NCBI GenBank assembly: GCA_920105625.2
Contig: OV050031.1
Coordinates: forward strand, 212,963,194-213,027,193
Source: Clusia tigrina
Taxonomy: Eukaryota > Arthropoda > Insecta > Diptera > Clusiidae
DNA length: 64,000 nucleotides
Reading direction: 5' to 3'
Shown piece by piece: positions 12,801 through 27,800 of this stretch. The notes beneath the pieces are model-generated. The model did no database searches, had not been told where the DNA came from, and saw nothing but the letters and a program-made list of their open reading frames with translations. The position numbers were made by a program, and so were the translations under genes. Position 1 is the stretch's first letter. Every line of letters begins with the position of its first letter.

Positions 12801-15800
12801 TGTTCGTGGGAACGAATCAGCTGATGAATTGACAAACTGTGGACCTGCGATACTCCATTGGGACCAGAGCCATTTATCGATATAAGTTTAGCAGGTCCTA
12901 TTGATTGACCGATGGTACAATTCAGTTGCTTGCAAAACAACCGAGTGCTTCCTAGAGAGCCCAGACAAGAGAGTTGCAGATTTCCTTCTAACACTACGTA
13001 GAAAAGATCTTCTTTCTATCAGATTTCCTTCTAACATTACGAAGGAAAGGTCTTCTTCCTATAAAATCTTTTTCTCTTCGATTCGAAGCCTCTGTAGCCA
13101 GTACTCATTCCCCCAACACCTTGCACTCATAATTACTTATGGTGTAAGATATTATAATAATAATAAAGATCTTCGATCATTTGTTGGGGTAATCACAGGT
13201 CATACTCCATGTGACCTTCATATGGTGACCATAGAGAGTCCGAACTGCATCTCCTTTGTGGAGGAAGAACGGGACGACACAGAGCATTTTCTATGCGCTT
13301 GTCCTGCCTTTGCCAAAATGAGGAGGCTCATGAGGAGGAAATGTTTTGGGAATGGAGAACAAACATCCCTGTACAGACTTCTGAGATTCATAAAAGGCTC
13401 ACAGAAGTTTGAAACCCTCTCCGCTTCACAAACGAACATTCCTTATCCCTGGACAGACTTCTGAGATTCATAAAAGACTCACAGAAGTTTGAAATCCTCT
13501 CCGCTTCACAAACGAACATTCCTTATCCCTGGACAGACTTCTGAGATTCATAAAAGCCTCACAGAAGTTTGAAAACCTCTCCGCTACACAAATTCTCTAT
13601 CTTCCTTCTGCTTCAAGATATATAGTACAATGAGCATCACTGCCTGAGTGGTTAGAGGCCTCCTTCTTCGACGGTTATTCGACCTACTCCAATTCTCTTA
13701 TTTTAATCCACCCCACTGCAGCCTCTTTTTCCTTGAATTCTATGTCCTGTTTTGTATATATGCAAATACTCGCTTTCTCGCAGCTTTTTCTCAATTTTAT
13801 TTTAATCTCTCGCAGGATAGCGGAACACATGTTATGCTAAAAATTGTATGCTGCAGGACATCATTCAGGTCGCTGTGTCTGACAATTTTCCCTATGACTC
13901 TCTACTTACTGAGACTAATTCGAAGTTGTGGTGCAGTTTTTAATTAAGCGGACTACAATTGTCGCTACTTTTTATGAATTATTTATGTTAACCACAAAAG
14001 TGGCATCCACATCCACATCTCGGGAATATAAACCGCCTATTAAGCGAACCAAACTAAATCACAAACATTCACAAACGCCCACAGATATATATACTATATT
14101 TCTAAGAACAAAAAAGGCAGCATATGCTTACGGTCTGTTACAAATCTCAGTATCCTTCGCTATAACCACAACCACCGGCAGCGAAACAAACGCAACTCAT
14201 CTGTTGACGAGAATAGTTTCTATCACAATGTGTCTAAGTATATTATTGTCAGTCCTGGCTTTATCCTGGCGATTGCCAACATTGTGCTCAGCGCTGACAG
14301 TGAAAACAAAAGGAAGCACCGCACATAACGCACACCCATCACGTGCGTTAACATGCGTCAACAAGCAACAAAACCCCAATAGAAGCGAAAGCAAAAAAAA
14401 AGCACCAGAATAGAGGGAATTTTTTGTATGCACGCGCTCAAAGCCAAAGTTCAAATGTTATCTGCTCTACAAGCGACTCCTCGTGTAGTCGGCTGTACAC
14501 ATTTGTATGCACAAATCTCGGCAGTTCAATGGTCAACATGTGTGAGCCTGTCCCGTTGGCTGATATGCCAACACAACCAAATATGTTAAATGTTTGGATT
14601 AATGCTGCTAAAAATTGCCACGCTGGGGAGTTGAAAGGCAACAACATTTTATTTCATTTTATATCATTTTATTTGTGCTGTGATAGAGAAAGTGAATGAA
14701 AAAAAGGTCGCATTGACATCATCGCTCGCTCTGGGATTTACAGATAAGTGGGCAGATTAATTGTGTTTGGCCCGGCCATGGTGTATGGCTTTAATTTATT
14801 TATAATTTCATTGCTACAGAGTGGGCGGCGATAGCACAACATAACGTATGAGTAACATTTATTATGTGGCGGCAATTTGCCACATGTGCCATTTAGAGCC
14901 CAGCTAGTTAAACGGTTAGTAGGCAGGGTCTGTTACGTTCTTCACTTTTGCTGCTAACTTAGTTTATATTCTGAAATGTGGCCACATAGGAGGGTGTATG
15001 ACTGTGTAAAGGACTCTTAGTAATGCAATTGAAGGGGGTCTTCAGTGAGAATCTTTTCAGTGAGTATCATTCTTCGCTGAAACATTTTGAGCTATGAACC
15101 AGCACAGTTATTTAATTCAGTCTCCAGCTGCTCAGTGAAGGCAATTTTTCGGGTTGGTAATCAGCTTTATAAAAGCTTGTATAATATTGTTATAGAGTTT
15201 ATACATACAATGATTCCACAAAATGTTGTATAGACCCTTTATAAAGCCAGTAAAATACGAATAGTTGCAGAATTAATGCTATAATCCATTTACAATTTCA
15301 TATACGAAATTGATAGCAATCTAAATTTTTATAAACAAACCCTACTGAATCCTTTTTAAAGTAGTTTTAGCCCTATAAATTGAGTTGTTTGAATGAATAT
15401 ATAAATTTATTGTATAAAGTTACAATTGTAATTGCTTGTGGCTTCGCAATGGAGCTACGTATCGCCTAAGTGGTCTACTGGCCGAGTTTTCATGCCCTTA
15501 ACAGCCATTTCCTATCTACATACCTACCTACCTATTCAAGTTCATTGTGCAGATTCTGCGACGAGGAAACCGAGTCGCCAGAGCACATATTAGGCAGCTG
15601 TGGAGCACTGATGCACAGCAGATACAAAAGCCTGGGATCATATTTGATACCAGGTAATGAAATAGCAAAGCTAGATCTAGCTGATATCCTAATATTTCTA
15701 AGGATAACAAAGATGGATGAGTTTCTATAGGGTTATCCTATATTAGCAGAGGGTTGTCCAATAGATATTTTAGGTCGCAGTACATGATATACCTCCCTTT

Positions 15801-18800
15801 TAGATTACATTACAGTACATTACATTACCTACCTACCTACCTACCTACCTACCTACCTACCTACCTACCTACAATTCCAAAGGTGCATCAGTGTAGCTTT
15901 ACTGCCTTTATGCAGCTCATAACTGCATTGTCCAAAGTTATCATTGTTTGGTATAAAGTTACAATGGTAAAGATGCATTAGTGTTGCTTTATTGGCTTTA
16001 TACAGCTTATAGCTTCGTTGTCCAACTTATAGCTTTATAATACCGCTTTGTAATTCTGCACTTATATTTGTCAAACTGGCAAGGATTTCGTTTCCTAATC
16101 CTTCAATGTCTTACACTTCAGACAGTCTCAGTGTGGGTGTCTATTTATATATTAGAAGAGACACAACACAGTAGTCTGCTTTCTTGTTCACCTCTTGAGA
16201 GAGTTTTGCCACTCTGTATCCTTACCACTGTGGTGGCTTTCTTGCAAAACAAGAAGAATCGCATTTTATTTGAAAGTTTACCTTACGCTTCTGTTCAGCT
16301 TTAAAGATGTCAGCTTGATATTAATGACAAGGACATGACAAATTATTGTCACAAATATTTGTCGTCGTGTGTAAAATATTGCACACAACTGAAATGTAAA
16401 CAGATGTCCGCTTAAAACGACACAGACAGACGTGAACCCATCCCCTCAGACGCACACGCTTACCACTCCACTGCTTCTCACAGACTCCACCTCCACTTTT
16501 CCACACAGCTCTCCTTTTCCACACACCTCTCCTTTTCCACAAAACTCTCCTTTTCCACAAAACTCTCCTTTTCCATACACACGCACAGGCATTGCAAATA
16601 CATTAGCACGTTGATACATTTTACTTCATTGCAAAGAGGCTCTCTGCGAAAGGCTCCAAAGGATATGAGCAGGTATCAGTCAATTCGTAAATAAATATGA
16701 ATGTCATGCATATTTATTGCATGCAGGCAGCCGAAAAGCGGAAAAAGGATACAGCCCATAAATCCACCTGTGCTTTGTATGTATGCAAATGTGTTAGTGC
16801 GTGTGTATGGCTGGATGTGTGTGGCCTCTGCGTGTGTGTGTGTGACTGTGTGTGTATCTGCCTGGCTGTGCTTGTGGGAGCTCACATATGCCACTGTATT
16901 ATTAACTCTTGATATCAATTTTTCCTTAAAGCCTTCATAAACGTTTGTTTTTACTTTTGTTGTATTTTGTTTGTACGCCATAAATGCATGGCTTTCAGAT
17001 ATGCACACATGATCACACACATACATACAAACGGGTTGCCGTATAAATGTGCATGTGTGCATGCAATCCATAGTCGAATGTGATACCAATCATAAATTTG
17101 TGCCATTCAGAATGAGTTTTCATTGCACATTTATGCAAGTGCGTTTTGTTTCATAAATATTTATTATGGGAGTATATCCATAAAATTACACACAAACATA
17201 CACAAGCCCACCCACTCACTCACTTTAATCCATATACATACATTTATCCTCGTATCCTTGTACATTGTTTTGCCTCTAACAGTTTTAACAGTTGGCGGGA
17301 GGACACAATATAAATTAAATTTGTTTCCTGGTAATGAAAATCTTCAAATTACCCTGTTTAAGCATATTTATGCACAACTCCAAAATTTATTTGTTAATTT
17401 ATATTTTACTGTCCTGCCACTGACATCATTTGCAACAGAATGACACTATAAATTATCACAGTTATGGCTCATATTTCTGCGAGTGAGCAAGCAGCGTTTA
17501 CAGCAAAGGTAGCGACCGCCATAAGTGTCTAATTTCGAGAGTAGCGTATACCGCAGTTAATCATGTTAAGTGTTAATAACTTTTATTTAGTATATCCTGC
17601 TATTTTAATCCTTCTGGAGTGCAGGTCGCCCAATTTGTAGTTAAAAGTGTCCTTTCAAGCTGCCAACAATTTATGATACAATTTCACTACGTAGAGCAAG
17701 GTAATAATATAAGTTCTCTAGAGCTATTCGTAGCATGACAGAGCAGTTCAGTTGTGATTAGAAAGCAGCAATGACACGAGTGATATCAAAGTATTTCACT
17801 ACGCAGTTCAAGGTAATAATATAAGTTCTCTAGAGCTATTCGTAGCATGACAGAGCAGTTCAGTTGTGATTAGAAAGCAGCAATGACACGAGTGATATCA
17901 AAGTATTTCACTACGTAGAGCAAGGTAATAATATAAATTCTCTAGAGCTATTCGTAGCATGACAGAGCAGTTCAGTTGTGATTAGAAAACAGCAAAGCTA
18001 CGAGTGATATCAAAGTATTTCACTACGTAGAGCAAGGTAATAATATAAGTTCTCTAGAGCTATTCGTAGCATGACAGAGCAGTTCAGTTGTGATTAGAAA
18101 GCAGCAAAGCTACGAGTGATATCAAAGTATTTCACTACGCAGAGCAAGGCAACAATATATGTTCATTAGAGCTACTCGTAGCATGACAGAGCAGTTCAGT
18201 TGTGATTAGAAAGCAGCAAAGCTGCGAGTGATATCAAAGTATTTCACTACGCAGAGCAAGGCAACAATATATGTTCATTAGAGCTACTCGTAGCATGACA
18301 GAGCAGTTCAGTTGTGATTAGAAAGCAGCAATGACACGAGTGATATCAAAGTATTTCACTACGCAGTTCAAGGTAATAATATAAGTTCTCTAGAGCTACT
18401 CCTAACATGACAGAGCAGTTCAGTTGTGATTAGAAAGCAGCAATGACACGAGTGATATCAAAGTATTTCACTACGTAGAGCAAGGTAATAACATACGTTC
18501 ATTAGAGCTACTCGTAACATGACAGAGCAGTTCAGTTGTGATTAGAAAGCAGCAAAGCTACGAGTGATATCAAAGTATTTCACTACGTAGAGCAAGGTAA
18601 CAATATAAGTTCTCTAGAGCTATTCGTAGCATGACAGAGCAGTTCAGTTGTGATTAGAAAGCAGCAATGACACGAGTGATATCAAAGTATTTCACTACGC
18701 AGTTCAAGGTAATAATATAAGTTCTCTAGAGCTATTCGTAGCATGACAGAGCAGTTCAGTTGTGATTAGAAAGCAGCAATGACACGAGTGATATCAAAGT

Positions 18801-21800
18801 ATTTCACTACGCAGAGCAAGGTAACAATATATGTTCATTAGAGCTACTCGTAGCATGACAGAGCAGTTCAGTTGTGATTAGAAAGCAGCAATGACACGAG
18901 TGATATCAAAGTATTTCACTACGCAGTTCAAGGTAATAATATAAGTTCTCTAGAGCTATTCGTAGCATGACAGAGCAGTTCAGTTGTGATTAGAAAGCAG
19001 CAATGACACGAGTGATATCAAAGTATTTCACTACGCAGTTCAAGGTAACAATATATGTTCATTAGAGCTACTCGTAGCATGACAGAGCAGTTCAGTTGTG
19101 ATTAGAAAGCAGCAAAGCTACGAGTGATATCAAAGTATTTCACTACGTAGAGCAAGGTAATAACATATGTTCATTAGAGCTACTCGTAACATGACAGAGC
19201 AGTTCAGTTGTGATTAGAAAGCAGCAAAGCTACGAGTGATATCAAAGTATGAGAATTAAACGTGTTTGTTTAAATTCCTCCACTATTTATTATGGTAAAT
19301 GATGCTAACTTAAACTTTTCAGAGTTCCCTTCTATCACAATCCTGTAGTTTCCCCTTCCCCCAAATATTTCCAGGCTTTTAGTACAATGGGCAATAATGC
19401 CTGAGTGATTGAAGATCTCCTTCTTTTGAAATTATTCAGCCTACCTTACTTCTATTCTATTCTGTTGCAAATATTTTTGTGTTACAAGACTTATTCCTAT
19501 TTTGTGTTACAAAACTATATCCAGTGATCGAACTGCGAATATGGACAGAACTAATTTTCGTCACAATTTGTTTCAAAGAAGTCAGACTTCGTCAAGCCAA
19601 AAGACTGGTAAGGCTATTCACCTACAATAAGGAACTGTGCAATATATACAAAGCAGACATGGGGAAAATAGTAGATTTTCTATCAGGTCATTACTACCTG
19701 AAATATCACCTGACTAAAATACACATTCTTGATGATCTGGAGTGCCGGCTCTGTCTAGAAAAAGAGGAGACCACAGAACACATACTACGCAACTGCATTG
19801 CGTTAGCAAGAACTAGAATGAACATATTCCACCGCGACCAGCTGGCTCTGGAAGAAATAAAGAATGCTCCTATTATGGGCATTCTCAAATTCATCCATAA
19901 AGCGGAAAAGTTCATGAAAGAACATGAGTTTCAACTACTTCTTTTCTTTAGACAAGGAACATCTGGGTAGAAAAGGACCTGATTACTTTAATTGTGACGC
20001 TTTGACATCACCAAACGGAATAAATGCTAAGGCATTACGGAAGAAACGCCGGTACTAAACCAATTGGGCATAGTAGATCGGATGGATCATCAATGACAAA
20101 TGTAGTATGACACAAAAGATATTTTAGGTCGCAGTGTCGGCCATGGGGCCAACTATTAAAGCTAAATTATTAAAAGGAGTCAGATACTCTTTAAATGTTA
20201 TTACTGCAAATTATTGGAGACACATGGCTGAAGGTGTTAAATAACAAAGGACACCCTCGATATATTGCAGCATGGTACACATATCATCATGGTTGGAATC
20301 ATGGTACACATGTCATCATGGTTCAAATCAGGATACGGATCTCATCATGGTTCAAATCATGAGAGACATATCATCATGGTTGAAATCATGATAAGGATCT
20401 CATCATGGTTCAACTCATGATAGGGATCCCATCATGGTTCAAATCATGAGAGACATATCATCATGGTTCAAATCATGATAAGGATCCAATTATGTTTCAA
20501 ATCACGGTACACACATACATATTTGATCCTTGTACATAATTCTTCGTATTTTTAATATATTATTATTATAAAGCTTTAGGACAGCCTTTTTCTTTAAGAA
20601 AAATCTTAAGAGATATTCACAATGAAGAGCAAGATAGATTTACTGTTTATAATGGCAAATATGTTACGTGGAAAAACATTAGAAATCATGTTGAATCTGG
20701 CAAGTATATGGAAATATAACATAACCATATTTCATGTCAATAAATCCTTTGACTGTCAAAACATCCTTTTTCTGTCAAGCCATAAACGAACTTTCTCACT
20801 AGTAGAGAAAAGTTGAACATCACATCTCTTTGGAGTACCCCTCCCTTTTAGATATCCTCCAACAATTTGAGTCAAAATTGGAGCACCACGTTTATAAGGA
20901 CTCAGCTATTATATAACTTGAATTCTAATCCTGCCCACAAATTACCAGCACTAAAGTAAATGCACAATTACAGAAACAGAGATGAAGAAAAAAACCATTT
21001 GACAATCAACTAAATTTGCAATTCTCATACGCCCACTTCTCCTCGGTGGGTGCATATTGACATCATCACCCAAAGAACCGCCAAAAGAAAGCCATAAAAA
21101 ATACAAATCTACTTGCGAACTCACACTCACACATATGAGGGGGGTATGGGAGGCCGCGCAAACATGCCAACACATGCTCGCCTGCTCATAGACAACTTTA
21201 AAGGATGGCTGAGAAGAGGTCGTTGCGAGGGTGTATATGTGGGGCTCTATGTGTGTGTGTGGGGGGGGGACGCAAATGGCATTTGTGTTAGTGCAATTTA
21301 TACGCACTTAAGCTCGCCTTTATCGCACTTGCAAACAACAGCGCACACACACATGATCTGACACATACACACGCTCTGACTCACAGACCCTCTGATACAC
21401 ACACTCTCTTCCTGTGCCAACGCATTTCCATGGCATTCTCGCGTACACCGCACGCTTGCGCGAGTGTTTGTGTGTGAATGCATGCGGTTAAATTATGGTG
21501 GAGCATTGTGTGAAATTAACTATGCCAAATGAACACTTGGAAGTAATTTTGTTCCTCCAGGAGCGATTAGTTGCCTCCTAAATATACTTGCTGAGCTTGT
21601 TTTTATTGCTTTCTTTATTTATTTATTTTTATTTTTTGGAACTATGCGTCAGCAGGATAATAAAAATGATCTATTTCACCATAGTGTGTGGCTGTGAAAG
21701 CGACTCTTGGCCATAAATGCGGAAAGTGGGCAGCTTAGAGTGATGGTATGGGAATCTTTATAAAAGGATATGTAAAACAGTTTATAAAAGGATATGTAAA

Positions 21801-24800
21801 ACATTTTGAGTATCGAGCTATCAGTTAATTTAAAATTGCCATGCCAGAGTATAAATCAACTTCTTCGGATATGCGTAGCTTAATCAATTATAAAGGATGC
21901 TTAAGTTGGACCGGTAATAAGCGAAAAAGGAATACTGGCAAATTGCTCGGTGGTGGGCTTCAACTGAGGTCCTAGCCGTGTCCGTTGAATAAATGAGCTT
22001 AATTGCCAATGCGTTATTGCTTACGGAATGTATGTGTGAATGTGTGAAGGCATACATGAATATATGTGTATAAGGATGTGGGAATGCATATGTGAATGTA
22101 TGTGTGTATGCATGTGAATGCATGTGAATGAATGTGTGAATGCGAGAAGGCATAAATGAATGTATGTCTGTATGTATGTCTGTATGGATGTGTGAATGCA
22201 TGTGAGAATGCATGTGACTGTATGTGTGATTGGATGTGCATACACAATGGCAATTTCCATTTCAGCGTGCATCGATAAAGGAAGCGTTAAAAGAAACGTC
22301 AAGTATGGACAGGATATGCCAGAGATATGCAGTAAGAACAAAGCCTCAGCAGCCTTGCACGTCATCTATAAACCAATAAAGAGTGTATGGAGGCTTGTGC
22401 AACAAACCCAGCGTTAAGTATGCTGCAAGTAGGCAGTATTTAAAGGACATACAACACACAGACGCACACAATTGTGAAGCAGTATGCAGCGATTTAAGTT
22501 AATACACGAGCGCATACACTCGCATCCACTGTTGCCGCTACTGATCCCGCCTCAGTAGTCTCGTACAAATTTGCATGTTTTCCGGTTGCACTGCACGTGC
22601 ATGTCCGCGGCCCATTCGTAGGTCCTTGTTAAGGAATTTCGAGTGCAAATTAATGTTAATTGGTGCCAACGCAGGCGGTGTGCATAACTTTTTAATGCGT
22701 TTTGAGAGTAAATGTTAAACATTCGAGTACTCGTCCGTGGCTGCGCATACTCAATTAACTCCCTTTGAGTTCTCTCTGGTCAGCTTATTAAATGAGTGCT
22801 TGTAACTCTTTAATCGACTGATTAAATGGCATATTAAATGTAGAATTCCAACTCAATACACAATTCAAAGGGCACAAATGTCAAGTGCCAGGAAATGTTT
22901 TGCTTTGCACCCTAAACGGAATCCTTTCAGGTGACATGTTTGTAGTTTCTTTGAAGTTATGCAATTTATTTTGACACTCCCATCGAATCGATGCAATTTT
23001 GTGCATTCGCCCGCTGCTGGCAACTTATTTAAACTGCTTATCCGCTCATTCCCTGCACCATCGCCGCCCACTGTCCTTGTCTTTCTCATTACTCCCACAA
23101 ACGCAAATTTTTAATGAAATTTACTTTGAAATTTTTGAGAACTGCTGCCTTTAATAATGTCTCTGTCAATTGTGTCAACTGTGTTGCACTCTGGCTGAAG
23201 CTGAGCTTATCAGTTTTCAATTCATGTCAATAGCAAGCAAAAAAGTTTCCTTTTGAGTGAATAGTTGAGTAGTTATTTGTTGTTATTTGCTGGTTTCGTT
23301 TAAGATTATAACAAAGGATTATGACAAAGCTTCAATACACAATTCCTGCTTTGAAGTTTTTAAGTGCAAATTGGCAGCTTGCAATTCATTTGAGTTCTGA
23401 GAAATTTAATTGTTTTCCAGTTGTTTCCGCATTCACGTCAATGGAACAAAAGGCACTTCACTGAAATGGAGAAAATTCAAGTCATAAATTCAATGAATCG
23501 CCTTCATACTGCGGAATGCATTGATTTTCCAGAACTATTGAAAGGTTGAAGGCAGTCATTTAACGATACTATTTACGAAATTGTCTTTACATTTGTTTTC
23601 TGTTGTTTCACACCGAACATTATCTTGACTGAGTTGCTTTACAAGTCGTCTTTGATCATAGAGAGTGGGATGTAAACTCATTTTAAGAATAGTTCGTTCA
23701 CTGGATAGTGTCAAGGTAGGTAGGTATAATAGCGGAGTTTTGAAGGAGCCAATGCAGTTTGACCGCCTTGAAGGTTCTTGGCTTTGATATGCTGTCTCCA
23801 AGTCAAACGCTTATCTAAGTAGAGGCCTAAATATTTGACTACATAGGTAGGTGGTAGGTAGGGCAGCCGCATCACCAATAACCAGTGATGTCACTTAGAC
23901 CACCAGTTGGGTCCGTTGCGAGCCGCGGATGCGAGGCATGGCTATGCTTCCCCCTCCAGATTGCACCACCCTGAGCCTTTTACAAAGCAAAGAAGGTTGT
24001 TAACACCTGACTGACATAGACCATCTATACTATACATTTGACTACATTCTCTGGAGTAATTTTCTTATTATTTAAAGTCTTAGAGTGACTTGACTCTCTT
24101 GTCAAAGGATGTGAAAGGATGTGGAAGGATCCTAACAGCTTTTGTGTCTTTTCTCGTATTCGCCAAGTTGTCAACCACTTCGCTATATTCCCTGTAGGAG
24201 CATTTTTAGTTCTTGGACTGCTTTCTTAGAACAAGAGTTGCAGTTTAGTACTGTTGAGTCATCGGCATAAGTTAAACTTGTTAGATTCATGTCAGTAGGC
24301 AAATCGGTTGTATAGTTCAGATACTACAGGAGACCCAGCGTGTTACTCCTGCTCCAAAGTTGTAGTCGCTAAATGTGAAACTTTTGTACCTGACCGTACT
24401 CTGTTCGTTATGAATGATTCGAGCAGTGGGTGAACGCGTATAAGTAGGTAGGTAGGTGGTAGTAGCAACCTAGTTTACCAAAAGCACATTTGAGCTCACC
24501 TACTGGCCCTTTGTAATACCACAGAGTGGCGCCGTTCAAGCACTGACTAAAAATTCTCTTACTTAAACATAATGGAAGTCAGCGCAAGGACTGCACAATT
24601 GGCACCGCCGACTACGGGCGTGATGATTCTAGATTTTAGTAGAAGCTCTATAAATTTAAGAAGGTAAGAGTCCTGGTTAAGATTATAAAGTGGTTAAGAA
24701 AGTAAAGAAATGACAGCGTTGGGGCATACATTGTTGATACCTGGATGCCAAGAAATATGGCAAGTGTCAATTCCAGGAACCCCAAGGATAGTCGACTTGA

Positions 24801-27800
24801 GAGAACGAAGTGCTGTTTAACCGATTTGCCTTTAGAAAAGCCGTGTTGAGATACAGAGAGAAAAGAAGGGTTGATCGAGGTCCTGATATGTAGGTCAAGT
24901 GCTCTTTAGAATAGCCGTGTTGAGATACAGAGAGAAGAGACGGGTTGATCGAGGTCCTGATATGTAGGTCAAGAGCTCTTTAGAATATCCGCCTTGTGAT
25001 ACAGAGAAAAGATAAGGGTTGATCGAGGTCCTGATATGTAGGTCAAGAGCTCTTTAGAATATCCGCCTTGAAATACAGAGAAAAGATAAGGGTTGGTGGA
25101 GGTCCTGATATGTAGGTCAAGAGCTCTTTAGAATATCCGCCTTGAGATACAGAGAAAAGATAAGGGTTGATCGAGGTCCTGATATGTAGGTCAAGAGTTC
25201 TTTCTAATACCTTGAGAAGAAAGGATGTTAGACTTATGGGTCTGTAGTCCTTAGGTTTGTTGTGTGAGGCCTCCCCCACTTTCGGGATAAAGACCACACC
25301 GTTGTCTTTCATGCCATCTTGAGTCAGCGTAGGGGAATATACTGCATTCTAAGGCTAGCATTGTATATTTGTAGCAGCCACGGAAGGATATCTTTCCCAT
25401 GTTTGATATCGGCAGGAATAATGCCATCCGGGACTTGTATGGCTTAAAGGTAGACCACTTAAGGTACCTTTTTGTCATTTGGACAATAAGGAGACTAGCA
25501 TGGGAAACCTGATCCACCTGATAGAGTGCTTGATCCATTGAGGCTACGCTCCGTGGGAAGTGGGTTGCCTTTAGGATATCAACAGTTTTGGCGCTTGAGT
25601 GAGTCCAGGTGCCATCTGGTTTTTGGATGCAGTCAAAGACTTTGCTAAAGTAGTGGAGAATTTTTTGAAGACGGCTAACCTCGGATGAAGATTCACTGCT
25701 TTCGCAAAAATCCCTCCATGACGCTCGTTCCCCTCGCCTAATGGGGTATTTGAACTCTTTTTGTTTAGTTTTGAAAGGGGTCCAATCAGCTGTAACTTAT
25801 CTTTGTTAAAGAGCTTTCTACAGGTTTTGCGCAGGCGTGCAATTTCCGAGTTACACCACGGAGGTTTACGTTTCCCTCGTGGTTCGGTAGTGATGCAAGA
25901 GATAGAAGTGGCTCTTCCTAAAGCTGCTGTCACATCGTCGACCGCCCGATAGATGTCAAGTCGGTTGTGGATAGTGGGGGAGCATGACTCCAGTTTGAAC
26001 CGAAAAAGAGGCCAGTTCGTATTTTTCCTATTGATTGGCTTGAGATCCTGTATTACCTGTGGTTTCCCTCAAGTCAATGACAAATGTGATATAGCAGTGG
26101 TCCGAAAAGGAGCATTCCTGGGAGACGAACCATCTGCTTGTGTAGTTATCGCTAACTAGAGTTGGTGCAGTTATCGCTAACTAGGTTGATGTCAAGCACT
26201 TCCTTTCTGATGGATGTAAGGAAGGTCGTTTCATTTCCCCGGTGAGCAATAACTAACTGGTTTGCAAGGATAAAGTCAAAAAAATACTCACCTGGATCGT
26301 TTGTGCCGGAGCTGCCCCACATTTCGTAATGGGCATTGGCATCAACGCCGATGATTACCGGAATCCGATTTTGATCGGCGGCAGCCACCAGGTGTTTTAG
26401 TGTCCGGTGACGGAGAGTCGTCATAGTCGCGAGCCATGTAGCTCGAGGAGATTCAATAGGTCCGATAGCCCATTTCAATGACCATGGCTACGTTGTCCTT
26501 GTGACTGAATCTAAGAAGTAAAAGGCATAAACGCTGTTTTTTGCATGCAGGATCTGCAGGATCTGGGTTTACCTTGATCCTCTATATATACTGTACGATA
26601 TCCGAATGAATTGAGTCTAGAAACCCGATCATTTGCGCCCCTTGGTTCTTGGACGAGAATGAGCTCTCCTCCCCTATATCCGAGAGTCGGAGAAGCAGCG
26701 CTCCCGAGGCAGTTTTCGAATCCTAAAGCTTAATTTGAAGCATTATCTGGAAGATTGATTATTGTGGTGTTCAACTATTCCTCTTCCAACATCGGAGAGA
26801 TATATACACCAGCCGCATCAATGTTCATGTGCCCGAAGAATTCTCCTACCAGTTCGGAAATAGAGCAGCGACTACTTCTGCTTGTTCGTAGCAGATACTC
26901 TCGTTTTCGCTACCCATCAATGGAGTGAGGATAGGGCCTGAGCAGCTGGACTTACTGGCAATGCCTTGTGAGACTGCACCAGCTAGTGGAGGCTGTCGTG
27001 GGGCTTGGGTATCGCACTTACAGATGCGGAGTGATGGCTCTGAAGCCATAATTAATCACTCCCTCGTGGGTGTTTATGGGAGCTTAGGGCCAACACGAAA
27101 CGATTCCATCGGCTACGATCCCTCGCGATGAATTTTATTTCTCTGAAAAGGATTCCAGGTAGATTGAATCTCCTTTTCAAGCGTTGTCTTTCATGTCATC
27201 TTGCACCTAGGCCGTCCTTTCTGTCTACTGTCTTTCGGACTCCTTTCGAGGGCTTATTTGCATATTTCTACGGGATGTTTGCTTAAGGTATGACTGATCC
27301 ATCCGAAATTCTTGATAGACCAATCCATCCGAATTCTTGGCAGCTCGATACTCATCTTGTTAGTTATGGGGTCGTTTCCAGATGCCTTTCTTGGGTGTAA
27401 TTGCTTATTAATTACTTTATTAACTACTCTTATTTTTACTTTTGGGGTCCACTTGGGGCTTTGGGTACTTTGGGGCTTGATTAATCAATGATGGGAATTG
27501 CACTTTGCTTTTCATTGAATTTGGCTGAAAAACATAATTCAGATGTTCACCTCTCGTTATCCTATTCTGCATCAGATCGGGCCCCTATAAGTAGGTATAG
27601 GCGTCTCTAACTGTATCCTTCATTTCATTCGTTTTGTTTTAGTGAACAGAAATTAGAGAAATTTATTTTGTAAATTTAAATTAAATATTTAAACTAGAAA
27701 GATAAGAACATTTAATTTAAAAGTTAAAATTTACATCTCCACTATTATAACTTCTGCTCCATATCGCACCTAATCTTCCTCGTTATGAGGCATAAGCAAT

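Larger units (their letters stand above)
12730..13725 (+). pseudogene. LINE fragment: RNase H domain and 3' end, interrupted by a SINE piece
   Basis: At about 12780-12830 the reading contains IWVPGHVVFVGT and then NESADELTNCG in another frame, the RNase H motif (WxPGHxxxxGNExAD). Downstream come RVADFLLTLRRKDL, then after an insertion RSFVGVITGHTPCDLHM, then an EEERDDTEHFLCACPAFAKMR motif, the zinc-knuckle-like tail of jockey/R1-like LINEs. The 3' untranslated part (about 13600-13725) matches 19365-19470. The insertion 13013-13164 has a perfect 10-bp target duplication. Confidence 0.85.

Noticed and set aside
13928..14413. A 161-codon open frame
   Set aside because: No domain or compositional sign of coding; isolated in an intron.
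17681..19250. A CRISPR-like array
   Set aside because: The 112-bp units are contiguous with no unique spacers, the setting is a eukaryotic intron, and no cas genes exist.
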